From SABI01 sp963678555 (lineage in GTDB: Bacteria; Spirochaetota; Spirochaetia; Sphaerochaetales; Sphaerochaetaceae): a stretch of 64,000 nt of DNA. Every line of letters starts with the position of its first letter. Positions within the stretch are counted from its first letter, which is position 1. The position numbers and the translations under genes were made by a program. Where the stretch lies: positions 434,001 through 498,000 of the forward strand of contig CAXXJA010000002.1 in NCBI GenBank assembly GCA_963678555.2, read 5' to 3'. Of the stretch, positions 33,531-43,182 are shown one piece after another. Below the pieces are notes generated by a model. That model was not told the DNA's origin. It did no database searches and saw only the letters and a program-made list of their open reading frames with translations.

Positions 33531-34280
33531 TCAGAGTGAATCGATAAGATTCTGAAGAGGCGTCTTGTAGAGAGAGAACTCTTCTCCCCGATCCTCGGCA
33601 TAGTCTTTCACCTTCTGATCGATATCTTCTATCTCTGCTTCCATGACCTGTTCTATCTGACTCTGTGTGAGGCCCTGGTCAATCAGGTCCGCGAAGGTGG
33701 TCTTTCCCTGAATCAGGAAGGTCGACCCGCTCTCCACCGGTTCTGCGGCAGCGGTTGAAGCAGGTACCGGCGATGCAGGATCACTATAAGGAACCTGATA
33801 ACCGGTCTCAAGAAGCCGTTGTGCAACATCGTCCTCGATACGTCCCTCTGTGATGAGAATTTCCACAGCGGTGGAAGGAAGTATCGTATCTTCCTCGGAC
33901 AGATATGGAATACCCATGAACAATGCTACGAAGGTGCGCACAGCATCGGTTCCGATATCCCCCGGAAGACCTTCGGTCCCTTCGAAATGTTCGTCCACGT
34001 TCTTTGCTGTGTACAGTGCAGGGTTGTTCTCGAGTGTATCGAGGGTGAAGGCCTGAGCCAGCAGCAGTGCAGGAACCTCGAAATGCTGTTCGATATCTGC
34101 AAAGGTATACGAACCGCGGATGTCCGCCGGATCGGATACTTCCAAGTCGTCCCCCACTGTTATCTTCTGCGGAATTTTCTGGGACTCAGTTACCCACAGA
34201 CCGGCGATTCTCAGTACGATAACTCCGGCAAGAAGGACTACGATCAAAAGTATAGCGGCTGTCCGTGCATGTAGTGTCAT
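33531..34280 (-). CDS. Membrane-anchored protein with helical repeats, coupled to a polyferredoxin
   Basis: A 249-residue protein with one N-terminal membrane anchor (residues ~8-30) and an extracytoplasmic body. The body has a pair of related segments: GSYTFADIEQHFEVP near residue 56 and KTTFADLIDQGLTQSQIEQVM near residue 207. A similar IPYLSEEDT block lies between them, so it may contain three degenerate helix-hairpin repeats. These resemble short helical modules I recall beside Fe-S polyferredoxins in anaerobes, but I cannot name the family. Its start overlaps the polyferredoxin stop by 4 bases, so they form one unit and may form a membrane complex. Confidence 0.65.
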   Translation of the reverse strand: MTLHARTAAILLIVVLLAGVIVLRIAGLWVTESQKIPQKITVGDDLEVSDPADIRGSYTFADIEQHFEVPALLLAQAFTLDTLENNPALYTAKNVDEHFEGTEGLPGDIGTDAVRTFVALFMGIPYLSEEDTILPSTAVEILITEGRIEDDVAQRLLETGYQVPYSDPASPVPASTAAAEPVESGSTFLIQGKTTFADLIDQGLTQSQIEQVMEAEIEDIDQKVKDYAEDRGEEFSLYKTPLQNLIDSL

Positions 34281-35128
34281 GATGCTGATCCTCCCTTTGA
34301 ACCTGATCTTGATCCTGTACTCAACTCAAGTGTCTTCCCGACAGGGCAGGCTGCTTCGCTGGTACACTCAAGACAGCTGATACACTGGTGATCCCTTACA
34401 CGTTTCACCGTTGAGACATTCAGGTTCATGGGACATACGGTGTCGCATTTCCTGCAGGAAATGCAGGTGTCTTCGCTGCGTCTGATACTGAAGGGACGGA
34501 AGAGATTGGTGAGGCCGAGGAGAGCCCCGTAGGGACATGCATACTTGCAGAAGGGTCGTTCTATGAACAGCGAGAGCACAACCACGGCAGCCAGGGCGAT
34601 AAACGCGGTGACGGCAACTTCTCCCGTCCAGAAGTTGAACAGGGCATAGTAGGGGTCGTACTCTGCAAAGATCAGTTTCGCGCTTGTCGCTGTTGCCCAC
34701 AGGACCCAGAGCAGCACCCCGTAGCGCAGGTATCTGAGGACACGGTCTAACTTCGCAGGGACCATCCGGTTATACCGTTTCTTGAACAGAGCCCTTCCGA
34801 TGTTGGCCATCCATTCCTGTACAGTGCCGAAGGGACATACCCAGCCGCAGAACAACGGGCCGGCGAGTACCGCTGTGATCAGGACAAGCAGCATAAGGTA
34901 CAGGGAAGACTCATGTATCTTCTGGACGAAGGACCCTTCAGTGAAAAACTCATACAGGGTCACAACTCCTCCGAAGGGACAGATCGCGTGGAGCGATGCT
35001 CCCTGTATAAGGGGGAGCTGGATCCCCTGTTCCTCAAGCGAGTGGCCTATCACTACATACAGCACGATGATAAGGAAAAGCAGCTGAACCGTCAGACGCA
35101 CTTTGCCTACCTTTGATAATCTTTTCAT
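34277..35128 (-). CDS. 4Fe-4S polyferredoxin membrane protein (NapH/NosR-C-terminal type)
   Basis: A 283-residue inner-membrane iron-sulfur protein with about five membrane segments. The periplasm/cytoplasm-facing motifs FCGWVCPFGTVQEW and FCKYACPYGALLG are typical of the NapH/CcoG family. Two classical ferredoxin motifs follow: CISCRKCDTVCP and CISCLECTSEAACP, the latter with two extra residues. It probably passes electrons across or along the membrane to an unknown partner. The start at 35128 is set by GGAGG upstream. The downstream gene overlaps by 4 bases, and the next gene upstream on this strand is outside the unit. Confidence 0.88.
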   Translation of the reverse strand: MKRLSKVGKVRLTVQLLFLIIVLYVVIGHSLEEQGIQLPLIQGASLHAICPFGGVVTLYEFFTEGSFVQKIHESSLYLMLLVLITAVLAGPLFCGWVCPFGTVQEWMANIGRALFKKRYNRMVPAKLDRVLRYLRYGVLLWVLWATATSAKLIFAEYDPYYALFNFWTGEVAVTAFIALAAVVVLSLFIERPFCKYACPYGALLGLTNLFRPFSIRRSEDTCISCRKCDTVCPMNLNVSTVKRVRDHQCISCLECTSEAACPVGKTLELSTGSRSGSKGGSAS

Positions 35129-35232
35129 GGGTACCTCCATGGGTGTGAAGCTATACCCATGATGACACCACATATTGGTAAAGTATAGATAAAGATTGCG
35201 AAAATTTTACGCGATGAGTGCTCTCTGTGCCG

Positions 35233-36831
<1,599 letters not shown>

Positions 36832-36856
36832 AAACCTCATGCTCCTTCTTATGCAT

Positions 36857-36885
36857 CCCGGCTGTATACATGAAGAGTAGCCGGG
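36857..36885 (-). promoter_or_regulatory. Leader hairpin upstream of pyrG
   Basis: CCCGGCT (36857-36863) pairs perfectly with AGCCGGG (36879-36885) around a 15-base loop, 26 bases before the pyrG start. No T-run follows on the minus strand, so it is not an obvious attenuator. The rest of 36886-37116 holds no recognisable gene or RNA. Confidence 0.35.
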
Positions 36886-37116
36886 TGGATATTTCGCACC
36901 GGTCATCAGAGTTATTTGAATAATGAGGATTGTGACACTGATACGTCGGTACTTACGGATACTAGCACAGAAAATTTCCCGAAAGCAATACCTGTTCCAT
37001 AAAACAGAGAAACTCTCCCGGCCTTCCTGTCCATGTTCATCACGGACCGTCTTCTTCGTACGTCCCGGTATCTCATGGTGTATAGAACTCTTACCAGCGT
37101 ACCCGATTTTTGCTAG

Positions 37117-37422
37117 GGTATCAAAAACATCCATTCTGGAGGGGTTCTTTCAGTATCTGGGAGCAAGATAGGTAACCCTGTCATATGGTGATGAGAAGGG
37201 AGGGATGCACTCAAAAGTGCAATCTGCCCGGGAAGAATAGAGAATGCAATGTCAGGAGCTGTTTCCCCTGAGGAGAACCGGAAGTGTATCGATAACAGCA
37301 TCACGAAGAGTCTCGGTGTACCTGAGGATGTGGCCTATGCTGTCTGTTATCTTGCCAGCAGAGAAGCGTCCTTCGTCACGGCAGATACGATGAATGTCAA
37401 TGGCGGTACACTGAGAGAATGA
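37117..37422 (+). pseudogene. Remnant of a short-chain dehydrogenase/reductase (SDR) gene
   Basis: In one forward frame the segment reads as the C-terminal half of an SDR oxidoreductase. It has VLSVSGSKIGNP (the strand and serine before the active site), then two stop codons at about 37189-37194, then ICPGRIENAM, SLGVPEDVAYAVCYLAS and FVTADTMNVNGGTLRE ending in TGA at 37420-37422. The YxxxK active-site segment and the whole Rossmann N terminus are missing, and an in-frame stop lies just upstream at 37114. It is therefore a decayed fragment, not a gene. No intact SDR gene is seen nearby. Confidence 0.75.
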
Positions 37423-37587
37423 TTTCTCGGTTTTCGCATACAGTAACCGAAAAAGGTTACCCCCCCTTATGTGCCCGGGATGATTCACGCTGTGTGTCTC
37501 CCGGGATTTCTGTGTTCCCTGTGATACGAAACAGCACTGACATTAAGTCCAGGGGAACAGAGTGCGGATCAGGAACCTTGATACGAC

Positions 37588-37620
37588 ACAAAAAAAGCAG
37601 AAGAATCTTTGTTCTTCTGC
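37588..37620 (-). terminator. Intrinsic terminator of the tRNA operon
   Basis: On the minus strand a perfect 9-bp stem, GCAGAAGAA and TTCTTCTGC, with a six-base loop is followed by a run of seven T. It begins 6 bases after the last tRNA gene (Gly). This is a textbook rho-independent terminator. Confidence 0.9.
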
Positions 37621-37625
37621 TTCAA

Positions 37626-37697
37626 AGCGAAAGACGGGATTTGAACCCGCGACATCCACCTTGGCAAGGTGGAGCTCTACCGCTGAGCTACTTTCGC
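37626..37697 (-). tRNA. tRNA-Gly (GCC)
   Basis: A complete cloverleaf on the minus strand: acceptor GCGAAAG with CTTTCGC, the anticodon loop TTGCCAA in a CCACC/GGTGG stem, and a GGTTCAAATCC T arm. Discriminator base is U, as usual for glycine. The 3' CCA is not encoded. Confidence 0.95.
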
Positions 37698-37709
37698 AAT
37701 ACGGTCCTT

Positions 37710-37790
37710 TGCGAGAGGAGGGACTTGAACCCTCACACCAAAGGTACTAGATCCTAAGTCTAGCGTGTCTGCCAATTCCACCACTCTCGC
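37710..37790 (-). tRNA. tRNA-Leu (TAG)
   Basis: An 81-base class II tRNA on the minus strand, with acceptor GCGAGAG/CTCTCGC, anticodon loop CTTAGGA, an extended variable arm and GGTTCAAGTCC T arm. Discriminator A. CCA is not encoded. Confidence 0.94.
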
Positions 37791-37799
37791 AAGTGGCTT

Positions 37800-37872
37800 T
37801 GAGCCGTAAAGGGATCGAACCTTTGACCCGCAGATTAAGAGTCTGCTGCTCTACCAGCTGAGCTAACGGCCC
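37800..37872 (-). tRNA. tRNA-Lys (CTT)
   Basis: A 73-base tRNA on the minus strand, with acceptor GGGCCGT/ACGGCTC (one G-T pair), anticodon stem GCAGA/TCTGC around CTCTTAA, and GGTTCGATCCC T arm. Discriminator A. CCA is not encoded. Confidence 0.95.
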
Positions 37873-37889
37873 ATACACAAAATGTCTCA

Positions 37890-37963
<74 letters not shown>

Positions 37964-37986
37964 GTTCATTCCACCATACAGGTGAG

Positions 37987-38059
37987 GGTGGATGACGGGG
38001 CTCGAACCCGCAACAACCAGATCCACAATCTGGTGCTCTACCATTGAACTACATCCACC
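37987..38059 (-). tRNA. tRNA-His (GTG)
   Basis: A tRNA on the minus strand with anticodon stem CCAGA/TCTGG around TTGTGGA, and GGTTCGAGCCC T arm. It has the histidine-specific extra G at the 5' end (38059) facing discriminator C at 37987. CCA is not encoded. It is the first tRNA of the five-gene array. Confidence 0.94.
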
Positions 38060-38109
38060 ATGATCATGTTCACACATACCGTAGTGGACATGTGTAATCG
38101 ACAAGAAGA

Positions 38110-38138
38110 AACATGCCTCAAATGGGAAGAATTGTCAA
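38110..38138 (-). promoter_or_regulatory. Candidate promoter of the tRNA array
   Basis: A perfect TTGACA on the minus strand (38133-38138) is followed, after 17 bases, by CATGTT (38110-38115), a weak -10. The placement, about 50 bases before tRNA-His, fits a stable-RNA promoter. Confidence 0.4.
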
Positions 38139-38148
38139 GTGCTCCCGG

Positions 38149-40290
38149 CTATTTCTGTGCAGAGAAGAAAAGAAATTCTCTTCTCGTATCAACCTCCTTA
38201 TCGATCAGTGTGGCACTCAATACCCTCAGGAGCTCATTCTGCAGCTCTTGTGCCAGATCATATCGGGAAGCAAGGAGGTCCTGTACTTCCTTCCGTCGGT
38301 ACACGTTTCGGGTACGCACCTCATGTGTGTGTGAGCGAAGCGCGAACCCCTCCTCTTCCAGTGCCCTGACAATCTCGTCCCGAGTGACATTCGGATAGTG
38401 CCGAGCTGTAAAGAGATCCTCCTGCTCTTTGAGAACGGCTTTCAGACTACTGTCAGTGATATGATCGGATAACCGGCTCGTCCTGTGCGGCAGTAGCTGT
38501 ATGGCACTGAAAGTCCCCCCTGTTCGAATGCATTCCCTGATATCCCCCAACCGGTACTGCACAGGACCTGAAAACGGATTGTAGGACACGAAGTGGTCGT
38601 ACTGATCTATGCCGGTTACCTCCTCTGAAGGGAGCTGCCCGGGCGGTACGATGAATGTGAAGGGTCTGGTAAGGAGGTCGAGATGCTCAGCGAACTCATC
38701 GAGGTACTGTTTTTCCTCCTCTCTCGTGCACAGCACGCTCGTGGAACCTTCCGGACACCTGCGTACAGCCTCCCATACAAGGAAGCCCCTGGAGGGATTG
38801 GTGATCAGAAGGGTATGGCTTCGCTGAAGGGGAATCATATCAAAGAGTGTGTCACGGAGGAAGGCGAAAGACTCATTCTGATGGGAGAGTGTGCGTTCGA
38901 TCCATCGTCTTTCACTCCTGTTAGCGGGTGAGTAGGTGAGGTTCTGATCGTGTTCGGGAGCTGCGTGGATTTCACTCTGCACCTCCCGTCTTTCGAGGAT
39001 CGTCTGTTTGATCGTCCCCTCGTATCCTGTCGTCGCCGGATTGTAGAACACCTGCCCCTGAAGGGAGGAGGGAAGGTACTGCTGGGCTACCCAGTGGTCC
39101 GTGTACGCATGGGGATAGAGGTACCCTTCCCCGTGTCCGAATCCCTTACCGTCCCTGCTGGCATCCTTCAGATGGTTCGGTACAAGACCTTCCTTCTCTT
39201 CCTGCACGCTTTTGAGAGCGTCGAAGAAACCGAGTGTTGAGTTGCTCTTCTGTGCTGTTGCGGCATAGAGCGCCGCATGGGCGAGGTGAAAGCGCCCCTC
39301 GGGAAGACCGATCCTGTCGAATGCCTGGGCATCGCTGAGAATGACACTGACGGCCTGTGGGTCGGCGAGCCCGATATCCTCGGCTGCACTTATCAGCAGA
39401 CGTCTGAATATGTAAGAAGGGTGTTCACCCGCATGAACCATCTTTGCCAGCCAGTACAGTGCTGCATCGGGGTCACTGCCCCGGATCGACTTGATGAAGG
39501 CACTGATCGTATCGAAGTGGTAATCACCTTCCTTATCATAGAGAACCGCCTTGCGCTGGATGCTCTCCTCCGCAGCAGACCGGGTGATGATACGCGTTTT
39601 TCCGGGTTCTGAACCGGAATCTTCCTCCGTCTCCACCGCGAGTTCAAGAGCGTTGAGCAGGCTTCTGGCGTCACCATTGGCAACCTGGATAAGGTGTTCG
39701 AGGGCTCCCTCTTCGAAATCGATGTGCTGATTCCCGTATCCGCGTTCTGCATCCCTGAGCGCCTGACGGGCGATCTCGTGCATTTCAATGTCGGTGAGTT
39801 TGAGAAGCTGGAAGATCCTGCTTCTCGATACAAGGGCAGGATTCACCTCGAAGTACGGGTTCTCGGTGGTTGCTCCTATGAGTATGCATGTGCCGTTCTC
39901 GACATGAGGAAGGAGTGCATCCTGCTGACTCTTGTTCCATCGGTGTACCTCGTCGATGAACAGAATCGTCCTCTTCCCGTAATGCTTCAGCCTGCCGACA
40001 GCCTGCTCGATCTCATAGCGAAGCTCCTTCACTCCGGAGAGTACCGCGTTGAGCGTGGAGAAATGACTCTTTGTGGAATTTGCGATGACCCGTGCCAGAG
40101 TCGTCTTACCGGTACCGGGAGGGCCGTAGAGAATGATGGAGGAGAGCTGGTCCATCTGGATGGCCCGTCGAAGCAGTCGTCCCTTGCCGATGATGTGCTC
40201 CTGTCCAATATACTCTTCCAGCGTTCTCGGACGCATTCTGAATGCAAGAGGCTGATGGGTAGTGCCGTTGTTGTCATCGAAAAGATCCAT
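38149..40290 (-). CDS. rarA: RarA (MgsA) AAA+ ATPase fused to a C-terminal extra domain
   Basis: A 713-residue protein. The first ~430 residues are RarA, a clamp-loader-like ATPase acting at stalled replication forks: RMRPRTLEEYIGQEHIIG, Walker A YGPPGTGKTTLA, Walker B ILFIDEVHRW, sensor 1 GATTENP, and the tetramerisation part with LYWLAKMVHAGEHPSYIFRRL and PNHLKDAS. The additional ~280 residues have mixed alpha/beta character (SHTLLITNPSRGFLVWEAV, FIVPPGQLP) and may be a degenerate methyltransferase-like domain. RarA fused to an extra C-terminal domain is a known architecture in some bacteria. The gene is upstream of the tRNA array on the same strand. Confidence 0.9.
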   Translation of the reverse strand: MDLFDDNNGTTHQPLAFRMRPRTLEEYIGQEHIIGKGRLLRRAIQMDQLSSIILYGPPGTGKTTLARVIANSTKSHFSTLNAVLSGVKELRYEIEQAVGRLKHYGKRTILFIDEVHRWNKSQQDALLPHVENGTCILIGATTENPYFEVNPALVSRSRIFQLLKLTDIEMHEIARQALRDAERGYGNQHIDFEEGALEHLIQVANGDARSLLNALELAVETEEDSGSEPGKTRIITRSAAEESIQRKAVLYDKEGDYHFDTISAFIKSIRGSDPDAALYWLAKMVHAGEHPSYIFRRLLISAAEDIGLADPQAVSVILSDAQAFDRIGLPEGRFHLAHAALYAATAQKSNSTLGFFDALKSVQEEKEGLVPNHLKDASRDGKGFGHGEGYLYPHAYTDHWVAQQYLPSSLQGQVFYNPATTGYEGTIKQTILERREVQSEIHAAPEHDQNLTYSPANRSERRWIERTLSHQNESFAFLRDTLFDMIPLQRSHTLLITNPSRGFLVWEAVRRCPEGSTSVLCTREEEKQYLDEFAEHLDLLTRPFTFIVPPGQLPSEEVTGIDQYDHFVSYNPFSGPVQYRLGDIRECIRTGGTFSAIQLLPHRTSRLSDHITDSSLKAVLKEQEDLFTARHYPNVTRDEIVRALEEEGFALRSHTHEVRTRNVYRRKEVQDLLASRYDLAQELQNELLRVLSATLIDKEVDTRREFLFFSAQK

Positions 40291-40353
40291 AGAAGAGATT
40301 ATAGCCGGCTATGAGCATGTGGACAACCGGAATAGGAGCGGAAACTGATCAGG

Positions 40354-41070
40354 TCAGAGGGCGAATACTCTGATCGCCGGCGACTCATAGTCGATGGCAA
40401 GAGAGCGGATGATTCCCTCCTCCTTACCCATCTCCTGTGCGAGTCTCTCCAGGATCGAGTTGATGGCTCGTGAATACGAAATCTCATCAATAGGTTGCGG
40501 AGAAGGTCTGCCATCTCTAAAAGCATCGATCCTCCGGATGCTGTTCAGAATCGAGAAGAGGGATTCTGTTGCCCGTGCTACCTGTTCGTCAGAGCTGAGA
40601 TGTTCTGTCACGGAATCCGAGACAACGGGAAAGAACCGTGTGCTGAGCATGCGGGTCACCGCGTCACTGTCTCCCTGAATAAGGGCGTACGGATCGTTGA
40701 GTTCACCCAGGACGATCAGTGAATCGACCTCCTCATAGTTCTCCAGCACAAACCGGGTCAGGCTGTATCTCAGTGCCTGCAGGAGTCCATCCATTCTCTT
40801 TTCCACTCCTGCTGTGTCACGGTACTGTGTGATGACCCTAAGGAGTTCCTCATCCAGCAGATCCTCTTCGCTGAGGGTCTCTATATGGGAAGGGAGGCTT
40901 GACACAGCATTACGGGCTGAAAGGATTGCTATCTCTCTCACACCCTGACGGGCAAGGTCTATCTCACTTTCAGTATATTCCTCAACGGCCTGCGGGGTCT
41001 GGCAGGAAGAGAGGAGGAGCAGGAGCAGCGGGAAAAGAAGGATATGTCTGATGAGGAGAGGAGGGTTCAT
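40354..41070 (-). CDS. Putative lipoprotein
   Basis: A 238-residue protein with a lipoprotein signal peptide: a leucine-rich core and lipobox LLSSC, giving a predicted lipidated Cys near residue 23. The mature part is helical and acidic with no motif I recognise confidently; it vaguely resembles DUF4197-type proteins in size and helix spacing (TRFFPVVSDSVTEHL). It would be anchored in the membrane on the periplasmic side. It diverges from the Bax-inhibitor gene, and a CCTGCAG/CTGCAGG inverted repeat lies in the shared upstream region. Function unknown. Confidence 0.7.
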   Translation of the reverse strand: MNPPLLIRHILLFPLLLLLLSSCQTPQAVEEYTESEIDLARQGVREIAILSARNAVSSLPSHIETLSEEDLLDEELLRVITQYRDTAGVEKRMDGLLQALRYSLTRFVLENYEEVDSLIVLGELNDPYALIQGDSDAVTRMLSTRFFPVVSDSVTEHLSSDEQVARATESLFSILNSIRRIDAFRDGRPSPQPIDEISYSRAINSILERLAQEMGKEEGIIRSLAIDYESPAIRVFAL

Positions 41071-41093
41071 TGCATCACTATAGCATGAAGAAC

Positions 41094-41114
41094 CCTGCAG
41101 GTGAATGCTGCAGG
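41094..41114. promoter_or_regulatory. Inverted repeat between divergent lipoprotein and BI-1 genes
   Basis: CCTGCAG (41094-41100) is mirrored by CTGCAGG (41108-41114) with a seven-base spacer. It begins 24 bases upstream of the lipoprotein start codon and could be an operator for either divergent gene, or the base of a leader hairpin. No other evidence supports a function. Confidence 0.3.
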
Positions 41115-41228
41115 TGTCGATAGTGCAGAGGATGGATCACAGAAAAACTGTCTGGAGAATCCTTGACCCTGAACGGAAAAAGTAGGAAATTACTACTATA
41201 TACAATGATTAAAAGCAAAGGAGTGCGT

Positions 41229-41936
41229 ATGGCAACCATGCAATCTACATTTCTTACCAACATAAAAGCCCGGGAGAACAGTCTTCTCAGGAACGTATAT
41301 CTGTGGATGACTGCAGGACTGACACTGACCGCAGTGGTATCGTATGCCATTGCCTCCAGTGAATCCCTGATGCGAATGCTGTTTTCGAACTCTTTCCTGT
41401 TCCTGTTCATCATCATCGGACAGCTTGCGCTGGTGATGTACCTGAGCACGAGACTGAACAGGATGAGCGCGACCGCAGCAGTTGTATCCTTCGCAGGGTA
41501 CTCCATTCTTACGGGTATATCCCTTTCCCTTATCATCTATGCATATACTGCGATCACGATATCAAGAGCCTTCTTCACGACAGCACTGCTGTTCGGTTCG
41601 ATGAGCTTCTACGGCATGGTGACAAAAAGGAATCTTGACGGTATCGGTCATTACCTCATTATGGGGCTATGGGGCATTATCATAGCATCTCTGGTGAACC
41701 TGCTGTTCAGAAGCAGCGGTCTGTACTATATGGTGAGCTACCTTGGTGTATTCATTTTCCTGGGGCTTACTGCCTGGGATACCCAGAAGATCAAGCGGAT
41801 GAATGACCAGGTGGGTATGAACATGGATGAAGATACCTATGTGAAGCTCTCGATCATCGGTGCTCTCATGCTCTATCTTGATTTCATCAACATCTTCCTC
41901 TTTCTCCTGAGGATATTCGGAAGGGGCAGAGATTAG
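41229..41936 (+). CDS. Bax inhibitor-1/YccA family membrane protein
   Basis: A 235-residue protein with seven predicted membrane segments, of the BI-1 (UPF0005) family. It opens with ENSLLRNVYLWMTAGLTLTAV, and ends with VFIFLGLTAWDTQKIKRM and LYLDFINIFLFLLRIFG, which are the family's most conserved parts. Members are calcium-leak or stress-related channels in membranes. I chose the ATG at 41229 because AAAGGAG lies just upstream; the frame opens at 41163. A hairpin with a downstream T-rich tract at 42071-42106 probably ends its transcript. Confidence 0.9.
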   Translation: MATMQSTFLTNIKARENSLLRNVYLWMTAGLTLTAVVSYAIASSESLMRMLFSNSFLFLFIIIGQLALVMYLSTRLNRMSATAAVVSFAGYSILTGISLSLIIYAYTAITISRAFFTTALLFGSMSFYGMVTKRNLDGIGHYLIMGLWGIIIASLVNLLFRSSGLYYMVSYLGVFIFLGLTAWDTQKIKRMNDQVGMNMDEDTYVKLSIIGALMLYLDFINIFLFLLRIFGRGRD

Positions 41937-42070
41937 ACTTCGGTTTGTGGATTCGTGAGAACGGCCGGCCTTAAGACGTTACAGGTGACGGCCGTGTGTA
42001 TGTTCCGGGACCGGTTTCTGTTCTGGTACGAAGAACCCGAACCCGGCTGATCTCACCTCACAGGTCCTTC

Positions 42071-42106
42071 CACACCTTCAGGTGTGCCACCCTCTTCTTT
42101 TCTTTT
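42071..42106 (+). terminator. Likely terminator after the BI-1 gene
   Basis: CACACC and GGTGTG form a 6-bp stem around TTCA (42071-42086), followed by a pyrimidine-rich tract with several T-runs. Further inverted repeats lie between 41961 and 41995 (ACGGCCG and CGGCCGT). The interval 41937-42119 carries no gene. Confidence 0.45.
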
Positions 42107-42119
42107 ATACTTCTCTATA

Positions 42120-42155
42120 GTATACTACCTCGTAGTATACAGCATGCAAATGCTG
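42120..42155. promoter_or_regulatory. Adjacent palindromes upstream of a small membrane protein gene
   Basis: A perfect 9-bp inverted repeat, GTATACTAC and GTAGTATAC with a three-base spacer (42120-42140), is directly followed by CAGCAT and ATGCTG with a GCAA loop (42140-42155). The first overlaps TATACT-like promoter sequence. An operator for a dimeric regulator is the likeliest reading. Confidence 0.45.
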
Positions 42156-42185
42156 TGTAAGAACATCTGTGTACGGGGGGAGCCC

Positions 42186-42422
42186 ATGGGATTCATCATA
42201 TTTTTTGTCATCGTGTTCATCATTGTGCTTGCATTTTCAAGTGGCAGGAAGGAAGAGACAATTACCCGCACTGATGAGGAGACAGGACGGACTGTCGTGG
42301 AGAAACGGGTGATAGAGAGCCAGAATGCAGGGCGCTCTGCCGCACGGATAGTACTATGGACTATTGCTGTCCTGTTTGGTTCTCTGCTTCTGCTTACTGT
42401 GTGCGTATTGGCTGTTGCATGA
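42186..42422 (+). CDS. Small two-helix membrane protein
   Basis: A 78-residue protein with an N-terminal membrane helix (GFIIFFVIVFIIVLAF), a charged central stretch containing EETITRTDEETGRTVVEKR, and a C-terminal membrane helix. The frame opens at 42084, but the ATG at 42186 has GGGGGGAG just before it and begins the hydrophobic segment. No family recognised. The palindromes upstream suggest regulated expression. It converges with the PHP gene. Confidence 0.6.
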   Translation: MGFIIFFVIVFIIVLAFSSGRKEETITRTDEETGRTVVEKRVIESQNAGRSAARIVLWTIAVLFGSLLLLTVCVLAVA

Positions 42423-42474
42423 TACGAGCCCGCACCTCCTGTGCAGATACCGTTTAGTGACCGGGAATATATCC

Positions 42475-43182
42475 TCAGGTAAGGTAGAACACGTCGTGAG
42501 CTTCGAGCGCACTGCGGAGTGTGGAGAAGTCAGGCTTCTTACCCTCTATGATGGTCCGTCTTCTTCCCACCTGATTCAGTGTATGTGCATCGGATCCCTG
42601 AATGACAGGATAGGGCCCGTCCAGGTAGGTTCTGGTTGGGTGGATCATCTCTATGGCGGAATACGATGCAGGCGGGAGAAACCCGAGATTCGCCAGTGCA
42701 CTGTTGCTCGGTCGGTCGATGTGTGCTGGCACAGCAAGTCCCCCGTACGACAGGATGCGGGCTACCAGGTCATCAAATGAGAAGGTGGATGGGCCGTACA
42801 GCAGATAGTCAACCTCACCGGTTACTTCACAGTTCACATTCACGATGTACTGATGGCCGAACAGTCTCGCCTTGTTTTCGATCTGTATGAGGCTGTCTGT
42901 AATCACCTGAGAGAATTCGAGCGCCGCTTCGACCGTCTCGAACAGACTGAGCAGGTGAACCTCCTCGATCGTGGTGATCTCCATGCCGTAGACTCCGGTG
43001 ATTCCCACAAGGTCACAGGCTTCCCTGAACGCAATAAGGTTCTCCGTCGAATTGTGGTCGGTGAGAGCAACGATGTCGATCCCCCGATCCTTCGCTTCAA
43101 TGGCCAGAATGGACGGGTAGAAGTCATCATCTGCACAGGGGCTGAGGCAGGAGTGATTGTGCAGGTCAATGGAGAATCTCAT
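42475..43182 (-). CDS. PHP domain metal-dependent phosphoesterase-like protein
   Basis: A 235-residue PHP protein. Metal-binding motifs are DLHNHSCLSPCADD at the N terminus, ALTDHNSTEN, a glutamate in YGMEITT, the histidine in VPAHID and QGSDAHTL near the C terminus, giving an apparently complete metal site. Family members hydrolyse phosphoesters such as nucleotides or histidinol phosphate. It is the last gene of a three-gene minus-strand cluster, overlapping the DRTGG gene by 4 bases. I recall the same set of neighbours beside electron-bifurcating hydrogenase genes in anaerobes, but no hydrogenase gene is present in this window. Confidence 0.85.
   Translation of the reverse strand: MRFSIDLHNHSCLSPCADDDFYPSILAIEAKDRGIDIVALTDHNSTENLIAFREACDLVGITGVYGMEITTIEEVHLLSLFETVEAALEFSQVITDSLIQIENKARLFGHQYIVNVNCEVTGEVDYLLYGPSTFSFDDLVARILSYGGLAVPAHIDRPSNSALANLGFLPPASYSAIEMIHPTRTYLDGPYPVIQGSDAHTLNQVGRRRTIIEGKKPDFSTLRSALEAHDVFYLT

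Noticed and set aside
37252..37488. 78-residue minus-strand open frame near the tRNA array
   Set aside because: It is the antisense of the SDR remnant, which has clear family similarity on the plus strand.
37588..37620. Possible bidirectional terminator serving the SDR fragment as well
   Set aside because: The T-run is only on the minus-strand side, so it terminates the tRNA array and not the plus-strand remnant.
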